Positions 46,794 through 58,214 of a DNA stretch of 64,000 nt are shown piece by piece; the first letter of the stretch is position 1, and each line of letters starts with the position of its first letter. Source of the stretch: Odiellus spinosus (taxonomy: Eukaryota; Arthropoda; Arachnida; Opiliones; Phalangiidae); contig OY987239.1 of the NCBI GenBank assembly GCA_963920705.1, positions 12,759,004 through 12,823,003 of the forward strand, in the 5' to 3' direction. The translations under genes and the position numbers were made by a program. The notes under the pieces are model-generated. The model was not told the origin of the DNA. It saw only the letters and a program-made list of their open reading frames with translations, and ran no database searches.

Positions 46794-48656
46794 AATGGGA
46801 TACCACATGTTGTTTCCGATGAAGAATACAAATACTTCGCAAACTTTCAGAGGTAAGTACCGAATTATTGATACTATCTCGATTTGCATAGATTTTATGT
46901 TCGTGACTTAAAAAATTAAATTTAAAAATTCTGATAATAATAAGAAAAAGTTGGATTAATCCGATGATAAACAAGTTTTAATCGCTTAATCTATTAACGA
47001 GTTACTCGAATTAAAACGGATAATCCTCGGGAATTATGTAGGTTTCAAGGCGCTGTTGAAGGCTTCAAAAATAGGCCCGAAATTATATTTAGTTTTATTC
47101 AAATTTTACCAAACTAAAAATTAATTTAAACATCAAAAACGTGTCTAAACATTGCTTGAAGTTTCCCTTTAAATATTTGGTTCGTTATAAATAATTATAA
47201 TTCTAGTTTAGAGGTAGATAATAACCTTCGACAATCTCATAGTATTGTCAAAATAGAATGCATTATTTACGGGATTTATTTTAAACTCTAGGATTTAAAA
47301 AAGATAATCTTGACTGACAGGAATGATGCAATAATAGGGCTTAATTCGAATCAATTGTTTGAAATTTTTCTTATGAAAAATATTGTTCTTTTAAAGGTCA
47401 AAGTTGACGCGTAATAAAAAACACGATTTGGGCTAAAATATTAATGTTTCAAATTAAATATAGTGTTTTCAGTTTGGTTTTTCTTGATTTTGAGGAGCAA
47501 AACTCAATATTTAGAACTATAAACGTGTATTTGAAAATTTATCAGTTTTTGGTTACTTGAAAATAATCTCAGATACTTCGGTTGTTGCTTAACTCTAAGA
47601 ATAGTGGGAAACCCTATAGATTTAGCTTAACCTATTGGAAGCCATAGAAACCTTAGCGTCCATAGAAAGTGAAGAAAACTCAATATTAACTTGACCTAAT
47701 GACCTCAAATTCCCAAAAGAATAATTTACTGATTTTAATCTTGATATTAGCGTATGATACCTCTTACATTTACAAGTTTTAGAATAATCCAAGCTTATTA
47801 AAATAAAAAATACGTTTTTGCCATATTTTTGGAGTGACGAAATATAATTTGATTGTCCTAAAATAATCTAAAGAACGTCTACTTTCTAATGGTGCAATCG
47901 GTTTATGTCTAGGATGTCATAGAGAAAAGTTACAACCATTTTAAAATAGACATATTTCTATCAATTTTTAATTCCTATTAAATTGATTTGGGTCCACTTG
48001 ATCGACTCCCAAATGATCGACAAGAGGTCCACTTGATCGACACCCAAATGATCGACTCACAATTGATCGACTCCCAAACGATCGACAAGAGGTCCACTTG
48101 ATCGACTCCCAAACGATCGACAAAGGGATCAAATGATTGATGCCTAATCCCAAATTACCGACAACAAAGGGTGCATTTGATCGTTTCCCAATTGGTCAAC
48201 TTCGTAATAACGATTATAAATAGATTAACCAACCTAACCTAACCGACAAACGAGTACTCTGACCCCATTTTCACGGAATAATTATTATTTGAATTAGTTC
48301 TTATTTATATACCATAATTTAACTTTAATAGTTTCTTGCAAAAAAACTTTGACCTATACTCGTTACTCGCTAAAAAACTGGGCTGTCGATCAATTGGAAT
48401 GGCTTGTCGATCAAATGGGAGTCGATCAAACGGACTCCTTGTCGATCAATTGGAAGTCGAGCAAATGAACCTAAGCCATTAAGATTAGGTTAATATATAT
48501 ATTTAAATGTTTTTTTACAGTTCCAACACTAACACCAACAACAAAGTCAAAACTGTCAAATTAAAGAAAAAGAGAGTCGACCTCGAAGTTAAATTTCACG
48601 GAAAAACAATATCCCTCAAACAGGATTTTTTGATTAGAGGGGAACACAATATTTAG
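46794..48656 (+). other. candidate upstream exons (5'UTR or small ORF) before SLC45
   Basis: A consensus donor (CAGAG|GTAAGTACC) ends a segment at 46852. A strong acceptor (TTTTTTTACAG) ends at 48520. Spliced together, one frame reads NGIPHVVSDEEYKYFANFQ.. then ..KVKTVKLKKKRVDLEVKF.. up to TAG at 48656. The codons look coding-like in the second part. Either these are 5'UTR exons of SLC45 with an upstream ORF, or the end of a small unrecognised gene. The intron contains the second GATCGAC element. Confidence 0.35.
47987..48477. mobile_element. GATCGAC inverted-repeat element, copy 2
   Basis: It has the same ends and order as copy 1 (28383). The central CCTAA run is shortened and replaced by ~110 bp of unrelated A/T-rich sequence (48243-48350). 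It ends 43 bp before a strong splice acceptor. Confidence 0.8.
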
Positions 48657-48701
48657 AACAATAAGAAACTTTATCTTCAAAAGATAAAACACGTGATCAA
48701 G

Positions 48702-51700
48702 ATGAATATCAACGCGGTTTATGTCGAGGGCATTATTAGAACTGTCCGTAATCGTACGAACACGTCCCTCAATTACTTAGGCGACAGCGATTTTGGACGA
48801 GGAGTTAAAAGTTTGCAACGAAAAGCCAAGGAGAAGATAGTACGTTTCCCATCGGAAATGGTAACCGCGTTAAATCGTGGTAATCTATCGGAAGATTATA
48901 GCCACATATACCGCAGAAAAACCAAATGGGAACTGTTTCTTCTAAGCGGGGCTGTTTGTGGCATCGAATTTTGTTATGCGGCAGAAACGGCTTTTGTAAG
49001 TCCAATTTTATTACGATTAGGAGTGAAGATAGAGTTCCTTAGTATGATCTGGTGTTTAAGTCCATTAATTGGACTATTCTTAGCGCCAATCTTAGGGTCT
49101 TTAAGCGATAGTTGCCGGATGAGATTAGGTAGAAGAAGACCATTCATAATCGCCCTTTCAGTTGGGATTTTAATTGGATTAATCTTTGTACCAAATGGTA
49201 AAGATATTGGACTCGCCTTAGGCGACAAAGACTTGATTACCAGTCATAACTCGACCACATTCAACAACACCACGAGTGAAATGAACGAAGCCAATGAAAC
49301 TGTGGAACGAAGACATCCTTGGGGTATTGTTTTCACGGTACTCGGTACTGTATTATTGGATTTTTGTTCGGACGCCTGTCAATCACCTTCCAGAACATAT
49401 TTATTGGACGTGACTGTACCTGAAGATCACGTGGTTGGTTTAAGCGTCTTTACTATAATGGCTGGATTAGGAGGTAGTGTCGGTTACGCTATGGGTGGTA
49501 TTGATTGGGAATCTACCTTTATCGGTACCTTATTGGGTTCCCACGAACGCGCGGTTTTTACCATCGTAACTATACTGTTCCTACTATGTTTATCAGCCAC
49601 AATTACAAGTTTCCGGGAAGTACCCTTAGACGTACTTTGCAATTTAACCGGAAGTGGAATGGAAATCAAAGCCAAAGAAAATAAACCATCTACTAAAAAA
49701 TACGAACAGTTCGCTAACGAAGATGACACCATCGATGGGACAATTGGATCTGGAGATCAGAGCCTCGAATATGACAAAAATACTTATGGAACTGTATCTG
49801 ACCCATCCAGTTCGAACGAACATGGTGGAAAGGAATTAAACCTCGTAAATGGACAACCTCACGGTGAAGACCTTAACATGACTGAATTGGGAAGTCCTCA
49901 AGAAATCAACGACTCAAGTTCGATACAAACCCACGCCCCATCGTTAAAAACTTATTTGAAATCGATAATATTCGTTCCGAAATCGATAAAAATTTTGTGT
50001 CTGACGAATTTATTCTGTTGGATGTCATTGGTCAGTTATTCGTTGTATTTCACCGATTTTGTGGGAGAATGCGTTTTCGGTGGTGACCCCAGTGCCCCGG
50101 AATCTGACCCCAAATACGCCCTTTATCAACAAGGGGTCAGATTTGGATGTTGGGGAATGTCTTTGTACTCATTGTCATGTTCGGGATATTCTTACATCAT
50201 TGAGGCGTTGGTTAAGAAAGTGGGTAAGTATAACTTGATTCTTATATTTATATCTACGTTAATTAACGCGAGGATACGTATCCATCTCAACAGAAAGATG
50301 GATCCATGTGGTTTTATCTAGGCATGCCATCATGGATCGGCATATCATTATAAAATTTGCCATATTTGTTGAGGCTCTTAAAAACTACAATTTTTGTAGT
50401 TTAATAATAAAAATATTAAGGTTTGCCAAAGTTTTGAGTCATAATTTGACCTTGGTCAAGCAATCTATGGTCCGAACTATGGTCAAAGTGTGGTCAAAGT
50501 ATGGCCAAAGTGTGGTCAAATTATCGTCTAAGTGTGGCCAAACTATGGCCAAATAATGGTCAATCTATGGTAAAACTATGGTAAAACTATGGTAAAAGTA
50601 TGGTCAAACTATGGTCTAAGTATGGTCAAATTATGGCCAAACTATGGCCAAACTACGGTCAAATTATAGTCAAACTATGGCCAAATTATGGTCAAATTAT
50701 GGCCAAAGTGTGGTCAAAGTATGGGAAAACTATGGCCAAATTATCGTCTAAGTGTGGCCAAACTATGGCCAAATAATGGTCAATCTATGGTAAAACTATG
50801 GTAAAAGTATGGTCAAACTATGGTCTAAGTATGGTCAAATTAAGGCCAAACTATGGCCAAATTATGGCCAAACTACGGTCAAATTATGGTCAAACTATGG
50901 TCTAAGTATGGTCAAATTATGGCCAAACTATGGCAAAATTATGGCCAAACTACGGTCAAATTATGGTCAAACTATGGCCAAATTATGGTCAAATTATGGC
51001 CAAAGTATGGCCAAAGTGTGGCCAAAGTGTGGTCAAACTAGGGCCAAACTAAATTTTGTTGTTTCTCTCTCCATATTATAACTTTCATTGTTCTATGGTT
51101 TATGTAATACAGACATAAATTGGAGTTAATAGAGATGTTTCCGTATGTTAACAGGTGCCAAGCGTGTTTTTATCGGAGGTCAATTAGTCTACACGGTTGG
51201 AATGATACTGATGGCAATTACCAGACACAAAGTAAGCGTTATACTACTATCGCCGACAGCTGGAGTCATGTACGCCACTCTTTTCACTATGCCTTATTTG
51301 CTGGTAGCGCACTATCATGCCACCGAAACAGTTAAGTATATTCTCTCAATGTTAATTTCAAGTAAGCCTTATACCAACTGCCATAAAATCTTAATCTTTG
51401 GATTTTCACATTGTGAAAAATATTTAAAATGGCCAACATACGAAAATAAAATTATATCATAAGTCTGAAGCAGGTTTTAGCATTTTTTAAAACAAATACC
51501 AATGGGAGATGTTTCGATATTCGGTAATTTAACTTAAATTATTAGTTTAAAAGCTAATTAATCATTGATTTGATTAATTATATTATCAAAACACCGTAGA
51601 AAAGAGTAAAATTACTCCAATTTATGGGAAATCTTAAAAATAAGTTGATAAATGCTTCAATGACCAACGTTAGTTCTAGGCCTATTTGCTCCCTAGGGTT

Positions 51701-52007
51701 ACAAACGTTAACCCTCACGGGGAGAAAAATGTAAGACTAAGATTGAATATTAAAAGATTTCCTACTTTTCAAATAGTTCACGTCGAATGCCGAAGAAGAT
51801 CCAACGAAAGGTCAACAATTACGAGGAATAGGAACTGACGTAGCACTGGTGGGCAGTATGGTCTTTCTTTCTCAATTTCTATTGTCAACTTGTATGGGGT
51901 CCATCGTTTCAGCGGTAAAATCCAGCGTCGCTACTGTCTGCGCGGCTATTTTACTTAGCTTTTGCGGAGCTATTTGCGCTACTCAAGTTCTTTATTTGGA
52001 CTTGTGA
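48702..52007 (+). CDS. Slc45: SLC45-family proton-coupled sugar transporter
   Basis: Three coding exons join in phase: 48702-50223, 51155-51330 and 51777-52007 (TGA). They give 642 aa. The start is ATG 48702 with A at -3; the frame is open slightly further upstream but without ATG. A cytosolic N-terminus of about 70 residues precedes the first membrane helices (ELFLLSGAVCGIEFCYAAET). The MFS/SLC45 loop signature RLGRRRPFI follows TM3-4. A glycosylatable loop (NSTTFNNTTSEMNEANETVE) and a long hydrophilic loop (about residues 325-415) separate the two helix bundles. The last exons encode GAKRVFIGGQLVYTVG and the C-terminal TMs. SLC45 members move sucrose, glucose or melanosome solutes with protons. 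Closest family members are SLC45A1 and insect Slc45-1-like proteins. Intron 1 contains an 11-bp tandem array. Confidence 0.92.
50465..51052. repeat. 11-bp minisatellite in the SLC45 intron
   Basis: About 53 units of the AAACTATGGTC/AAATTATGGCC/TAAGTATGGTC type. A longer block (about 50500-50620) recurs at 50735-50840, which shows segmental duplication. The array lies wholly inside the intron between coding exons 1 and 2. Confidence 0.92.
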
Positions 52008-53465
52008 AACTGTCGTTAATTTATTCAGATTCAGAGGCCGAAATTAGTAAATTGGCGGTTTAGTACTTAAGCCTTGGCCTCGAAGAATAAGATTGTAATA
52101 CCGTTAAAACATTGTCGTTTTCGTTACCGTCTGGGTTCGAGATGTAATAGTTAACGACAAAACTAATCTTACACGTTGAAATTAAACTCGTTAATTTATT
52201 ATCTATTTGTTCAATGATATAATATAATCCGACTTAATGGCGTCGCGAGAGGAATAAGTTAAAGCCTACTGTATAATGAGTTTTTTGTAACGCAGGCCTG
52301 TTCAACTTATGACCTCGAGGCATATTTCAAAAAAACTTATTTCCAGGCCTGCTCTCCATGCTTGGTTCTTAATTTCTCAGAATATTAAATTTCAGCTTCC
52401 TAACACCAGAAGTAAATAACGTAGAGAAGTATATAAAGGTTGTCGAAGTACTAAGAATTATTTTGGTAAAATACTAAGAATTAATTTAGTAAAATACTAA
52501 GAATTCTTTAGGTTAAAATATTTTTCATATTTGTCAAAGTACTAAGAATTCTTCAGGTAAAATAAAGAAAGGTTAAAAAAAATTGATATTATTCATTTGA
52601 AGCAAAAAAAATTCTTCAAAATTCTAGTTAATTAAAAATAATTGGATGTTATGTTAGCGATTAAGTTTAAGCCCTCAATTTGGGTTGTATGTATTAAAGA
52701 ATTTGCTATTCTAATTCTGTACCGCTTCCGGTTCAAAATTGGCAATTGTTAATCGCTTTTACGTGTAAATTAAAAAAACAACAACGAATATGTGAATAAA
52801 ATGTTTCAAATCACGTTTAATAATAATCTTTTTTCTTATTATTTTAATTATTAATTGTAATTAACTTTATGTTACAATTATGGTTTAAGTTATATAAATA
52901 TGACATTAAAAAAGTTTCTAAAATCAGGAGTAGAAATACTAAAATTGTGCTTAAGAGTTAAAAAAGAAACGTACTTTTTACGGTAGCACTAATTAAAAAC
53001 TATCAAAGTTAGGAGGAAAATAAATATCACAGCCTCTAAAAACAATCACGCACAAACCACGATAAAAATACAATGACGCTTATGTACGTGCGGAGCTAGG
53101 AATTATATTTTTTTATCAAGAGACACTCTACCCGCGTCATCTATTAACATGTTAGAGGAAATTTATTACTCGTTACCGTAAATTACCAGGGTAATTTAGG
53201 GTAAAGGTAATTTATGCTTTGATCCGGTAAAATATCATAATGGTAATCTATATTTTACATCTTTTTGTATTAAAAGCGAACAAATTGCTTCTGTAGGTCA
53301 AAGTTTAATGATTTAAATCGTCTACCGACGTACTTTTAAATAGTTATTTATGTTTGGCATCGTTAAGGACATCTTAATCTCATTTTACACGTCCGAATGA
53401 CTTTACAAAGCCAAATGGTTAAGTGTAAAATGAAAAAAAAATTAATTTGAAGAGTTGGAAAGAAG
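52008..53465. other. SLC45 3'UTR and intergenic sequence
   Basis: The first clear AATAAA downstream of the SLC45 stop is at 52795-52800. A short degenerate repeat of GTACTAAGAATT/GGTAAAATACTAAGAATT occupies 52445-52560. No other gene is visible. Confidence 0.5.
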
Positions 53466-54293
53466 AATTACTCGAAAATTCTTCAAATTACTCGAAAATT
53501 CTTCAAATTACTCGAAAATTCTTCAAATTACTCGAAAATTCTTCAAATTACTCGAAAATTCTTCAAATTACTCGAAAATTCTTCAAATTACTCGAAAATT
53601 CTTCAAATTACTCGAAAATTCTTCAAATTACTCGAAAATTCTTCAAATTACTCGAAAATTCTTCAAATTACTCGAAAATTCTTCAAATTACTCGAAAATT
53701 CTTCAAATTACTCGAAAATTCTTCAAATTACTCGAAAATTCTTCAAATTACTCGAAAATTCTTCAAATTACTCGAAAATTCTTCAAATTACTCGAAAATT
53801 CTTCAAATTACTCGAAAATTCTTCAAATTACTCGAAAATTCTTCAAATTACTCGAAAATTCTTCAAATTACTCGAAAATTCTTCAAATTACTCGAAAATT
53901 CTTCAAATTACTCGAAAATTCTTCAAATTACTCGAAAATTCTTCAAATTACTCGAAAATTCTTCAAATTACTCGAAAATTCTTCAAATTACTCGAAAATT
54001 CTTCAAATTACTCGAAAATTCTTCAAATTACTCGAAAATTCTTCAAATTACTCGAAAATTCTTCAAATTACTCGAAAATTCTTCAAATTACTCGAAAATT
54101 CTTCAAATTACTCGAAAATTCTTCAAATTACTCGAAAATTCTTCAAATTACTCGAAAATTCTTCAAATTACTCGAAAATTCTTCAAATTACTCGAAAATT
54201 CTTCAAATTACTCGAAAATTCTTCAAATTACTCGAAAATTCTTCAAATTACTCGAAAATTCTTCAAATTACTCGAAAATTCTTCAAATTACTC
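53466..54293. repeat. near-perfect 20-bp minisatellite (~41 units)
   Basis: The 20-bp unit ATTCTTCAAATTACTCGAAA is repeated about 41 times without any substitution or indel that I can see until the last unit (CTCAAATAAT). Because 20 is not a multiple of 3, every plus-strand frame cycles through the same 20-residue peptide and stays open, giving ORFs of up to 298 codons that are artefacts. Each unit contains GAAAATTC, a minimal nGAAnnTTCn heat-shock-element-like pair. Confidence 0.97.
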
Positions 54294-54798
54294 AAATAAT
54301 TGATATTACTCGAAAATTTCAAGTTAAATTATGTTATAATTAAAGAACGCAAGCAGAGTATCTCTTTAAATATAAATATAGTTAATGAGAATGGGGCGTA
54401 GTAGTTAATATAATAATTAAAACATTTTCTCGCGCAGTTTACGACAATTTACGGATCCGTAAATATTTTATATCGAAATAGTTTAGTGTAGAATTTATTG
54501 ACGCAATTATTGTTTTAGCATTGGCAATTTTTGTGGCATTATTCAAAAAATATTGTGCTGTCTTTTACGATCAATTTTGATCGCGTTGATCGCAAATGTT
54601 TTTCTCAAATCTTCCGAGGCATTTTATCGTAGTTTTTTTTTAACTTTCCTTTTCAAAGAATTTTGTTATATTTGACACACAAACACACACCAAAGTTTCT
54701 TTCCATCGTTGCGAACTCAACTGTTCACGCGTTAAGGAAAGACCGTAATCTTAAATGTTCGCGCAAGTTGCGTTTAAGAAGGATGTTTTTGCCCCATT

Positions 54799-54808
54799 TT
54801 TATTTATT
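54799..54808 (-). terminator. tetraspanin poly(A) signals
   Basis: Two overlapping AATAAA signals (AATAAATAAA on the minus strand) lie about 52 nt past the tetraspanin stop codon. Confidence 0.65.
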
Positions 54809-54859
54809 TTTCTTAATAAATAGTCAACGAACGTGCCCGCGGAAGATTTGCTCCTGCTG

Positions 54860-57618
54860 TCAGTGCCATTTGGCTTTTTGCGCAAAAATATCGGCGCGAA
54901 GATTCTGCGCAAAACAGATCCCTAAGATCTGAATAAACCAGTTGAAAAAAGTTTATCAAAAAGGGATTTTTTTCAGAGATTTTACATTAAAAATACTAAT
55001 AATAATTTAATTATGATAGAAAGTAATATGATTTTGTCTGGTTATGGTCAACGTCGTCTGCTTACTTAATATTTATGATCTTTTTGATTGGTTTCTTAAA
55101 ACGTTCAATGAGTATTCAATGAGTACTCGTTTTTGAGCAAATTAAAATGGAGATGAACTAATTTTAATTGACTAAATATGATCGAGTACTCGTTTTTATC
55201 GATTAAATATGATCGAGTACTCGTTTTTATCAACTAAATATGATCGAGTACTCGTTTTTATCAACTAAATATGATAGAGTACTCGTTTTATCAACTAAAT
55301 ATGATAGAGTACTCGTTTTATCAACTAAATATGATAGAGTACTCGTTTTTATCAACTAAATATGATAGAGTACTCGTTTTTACTGTCTAAATATGATCGA
55401 ATTTTTCGTTTTTAACGAATAAATATGATCGAATTTTTCGTTTTTAACGAATAAATATGATCGAATTTTTCGTTTTTAACGAATAAATATGATCGAGTAC
55501 TCGTTTTAATGCACTAATTATGATCGAGTATTCGTTTTAATTGACTAACTACCATCAAGTTTGTTTTTATCGACTAAATATGATCGAGTACTCGTTTCCA
55601 TCGACTAAATATGATCGAGTACTCGTTTCCATCGACTAAATATGATAGAGTACTCGTTTTTATGCACTAATTATGATCGGGTACTCGTTTTTATGCACTA
55701 ATTATGATCGGGTACTCGTTTTTATGAACTAATTATGATCGGGTACTCGTTTCTATCGACTAAATACGATAGAGTAGGTTTTAAATCCATTAAATATGAT
55801 GAAGTACTTGTTTGAAATGACAAGTTTTAATCGACTAATTATGATATTTTAATGGTTAGGGAACGTCTCACCTGTACCATGGTGATGATGAGAAAAAAGC
55901 CCGTCATAAAGAGCAGATTTCGTTCGACCCAATCTTGCCCAGATTGTAAACAGCCTCTTTCGTAAATTAACCCGGACCTTTTAGGTCCCTACATTTAATT
56001 AATCAACGTTTAATTTAAGTAAATTAATCTTATTTCAACGATTATGTTAATGAATCAATAAAATTCCCAGAGAATAGAGGCCGCCACAATTTTTACGAAC
56101 GTACAACCAATCCTCAAACCTTAAATTCACGATTTTCGTTAAGCCTAACAACCTTTTCGCTAAGCCTAATCCTAGATTTTCCTTAAGCCTACAGATTTAA
56201 TCGTGAATTTCAGTAGTTTTTTAAGAAAAGAGAAGAAAAAAATGTGAAGTAAGTACCTGTAGAACTGCCACCCCAACAGCGACTCCCGCAACCGGAACCA
56301 GATTAGCTTCAATCCACTCTTCACCCGCCCGAAGACATCCCTTTTCATAAATTATCGCAGATTTGTCCCCCGCCTAAATGCGGCAACAATTTTTAAAACC
56401 CCCGTGTTAGTTAAATCATTAAGGATCATGGTTAGATTAGATTGACATGCGTAGTTAAATTCATTCTTACGTAATCGGCTTTACGAACGTCGTACCCGCA
56501 TTGTTTATTTTTAATAATCTCCTATAAATTAAAATTTATGGATTCGTTAAGCCTAATTTTTATTTTGTTAAGCCTTAATTGTTTAAAATATGATAAATCG
56601 AAGACTTACATCTGGTTGCGGCCTGCAACACGAAAATGGCACTCCGCAAGCTTCGCGACTACCTACTTCCCAACTGGAACAGTTAAAATAAATGTTCATA
56701 TCCCAATCTTTGGGACCTTCAATCCCGCAACACTCCAGCTTATTCAAATATTTAATAATAATCAACGATTGTTACGTAACTTAGCAAATAATCGTATCGA
56801 CTTACCCACTGTTCTTGTATCCAATCTATTAAATTTTGTCTATCGGGATCGTCGCGATAATATACTATAAAGGCTTGAAAACCCCCCGTAGCTTGCGCTT
56901 TAATCCAATCTTTAAAAATAAACCCTAATATTCCCGCCGTCATCTCTAGAAGCAATAAAATAGCTAGAAATATCGCGTAAGACGCTAAAAAGCAGGTATT
57001 TTCTCTAAGAGCTCCTATACATCCCGTAAAACCGATGATGAGAGTTACGATGCCTACTAAAACTAATATAAACGCCGGATCCAAAGCGATGTTGGTTAGT
57101 CTCGTTAGGTTACTAAAAATATCCTTCTCCGTCCATGCCCAAAATCCAACGACAAAGATTCCGAGTCCGACCAACTGAAATGATAATAATTAAACTCCCT
57201 TTAAATTTTCGCTTCATACATCACGAAATTCTAACAATGTAACAAACCAGCTACGCCCATTAACCATTGTAAAGTGAAAGTTTGATAAGGTAGAACGTTC
57301 TTGTCGTACGATTTAGACCAGAAAGTTCAGAAACGAAATCAAAAAGTTATTTTTAAGTAAAAATTCAAACGATTTAGTTAAAAATAAACTATGAGAAATC
57401 ATAAGCGAAATTCGCTTTCACCATTTCACATCATTTTTAACAGGGCAAGGCCATTTACATTATCATTTCCAGATTTTTTCGGAATTAGGAATTCATTGTT
57501 TATGAAAAGAAGCCGAGGCTTAAAGGCTTACCCAAAATATAACGTTAAATCCGAAAATTAAGTACTTCAAACAACAACTAATTTCACTACTATCTCTTCT
57601 AGATTTACGGCTAGGCAT
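54860..57618 (-). CDS. TspanC8-type tetraspanin (Tspan5/14/17/33 group)
   Basis: Exons join in phase 0: 57618-57532, 57174-56806, 56738-56610, 56521-56471, then one of two alternative exons (56373-56257 or 55988-55872), and 54928-54860 (TGA). They give 273 aa with either one, about the family length. The N-terminus is [22 protein letters not shown]1 continues FGFNVIFW.., followed by [13 protein letters not shown]2-3 carry GCIGALREN and ELTAGVL-like [15 protein letters not shown]. The large loop has [22 protein letters not shown] and GC: eight cysteines, the C8 signature. TM4 ends [13 protein letters not shown]. Family members bind the metalloprotease ADAM10 and control its exit to the surface and hence Notch cleavage; that role here is inference from the family. 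Confidence 0.95.
55130..55830. repeat. 31-bp minisatellite with CGAGTACTCG palindrome
   Basis: About 22 units of TATGATCGAGTACTCGTTTT plus TATCGACTAAA, each centred on the 10-bp palindrome CGAGTACTCG. Variants change the palindrome (AGAGTACTCG, CGAATTTTTCG). It lies in the tetraspanin intron between alternative exon B and the last exon. Confidence 0.9.
55872..55988 (-). CDS. tetraspanin alternative exon B (39 codons)
   Basis: Same length and phase as exon [20 protein letters not shown] then [14 protein letters not shown]. The acceptor is TGTAG|GGACC and the donor CAG|GTGAGA. It keeps Y, the GC cysteine, W, E and NL but has a different, bulkier TM4. The pyrimidine tract before this acceptor is weak. 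Confidence 0.85.
56257..56373 (-). CDS. tetraspanin alternative exon A (39 codons)
   Basis: Encodes the end of the large loop and TM4: [19 protein letters not shown] then [14 protein letters not shown]. The acceptor is TTTAG|GCG and the donor CAG|GTACTT, phase 0 on both sides. It is homologous along its length to exon B, 268 bp further downstream in the transcript. Confidence 0.88.
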
Positions 57619-57808
57619 TATCGCTATTAAATTATATTAAAATATTATAATTTTTTAACTATATACATTTGAAAGTTCAGAAAAAAACCCTATCGACGCC
57701 ATGAAGTTCCACAACAGAGGAGTCACTGGCTTCCTTCGCTTCAGGGAAAGGGGCGGTAAAATACTTCCTCCCTATCTCTATTGAAAACCAAGGAAGAATA
57801 ATCTAATG

Positions 57809-58214
57809 TGTACTGGAGTGGTATTCAAAGAAGGTAAAGAATTATTCTAATTTATCATTTTAGTAACGATCTATTTAGTTTCTTCGCTACAAGAAAGTTA
57901 TCCTGGACACCGATTTAGATTTAAATTCACTAATTCAATAACGAATTTGCAAAAAATCGTCTGCTAATACTGATACAATACTATAAGCAAGAATACGAAG
58001 TAATAATGAAGACTAAGCATATGACATAAGACAGCGCGATAGATTCTTTAAGCATACGATACAACAGCGATATAGGATCTCTGAGCAGACGACACGAAGC
58101 CATTAGAGGTCATCTAAGCAGACGACGCTACATCGCCTGAGATCCTCTTAGCCTGATATTGTACAACTTTTGAGTAATAGTCTATTAATATAAAGAAAAT
58201 ACCACTCCAGGGTA
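57809..58214. mobile_element. possible inverted-repeat element
   Basis: GTACTGGAGTGGTATTC at the left is inverted at the right as AAATACCACTCCAGGGTAC. The interior holds three GCAGACGA-type words and diverged AGACGACNNNGAAGCC/AGACGACGCTACATC repeats. No target duplication was identified. Confidence 0.45.

Noticed and set aside
48693-48701. Upstream start of the SLC45 frame at 48693
   Set aside because: The codon there is GTG; the first ATG with a good context is at 48702.
53447-54343. 298-codon and 282-codon ORFs with a 20-residue period
   Set aside because: They are by-products of a stop-free 20-bp tandem repeat that cycles through all frames.
57258-57330. Candidate tetraspanin first exon ([11 protein letters not shown]) next to the TM1 exon
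   Set aside because: It has no ATG or acceptor and gives a TM1 of the wrong length; the exon 57618-57532 with [12 protein letters not shown] joins perfectly instead.
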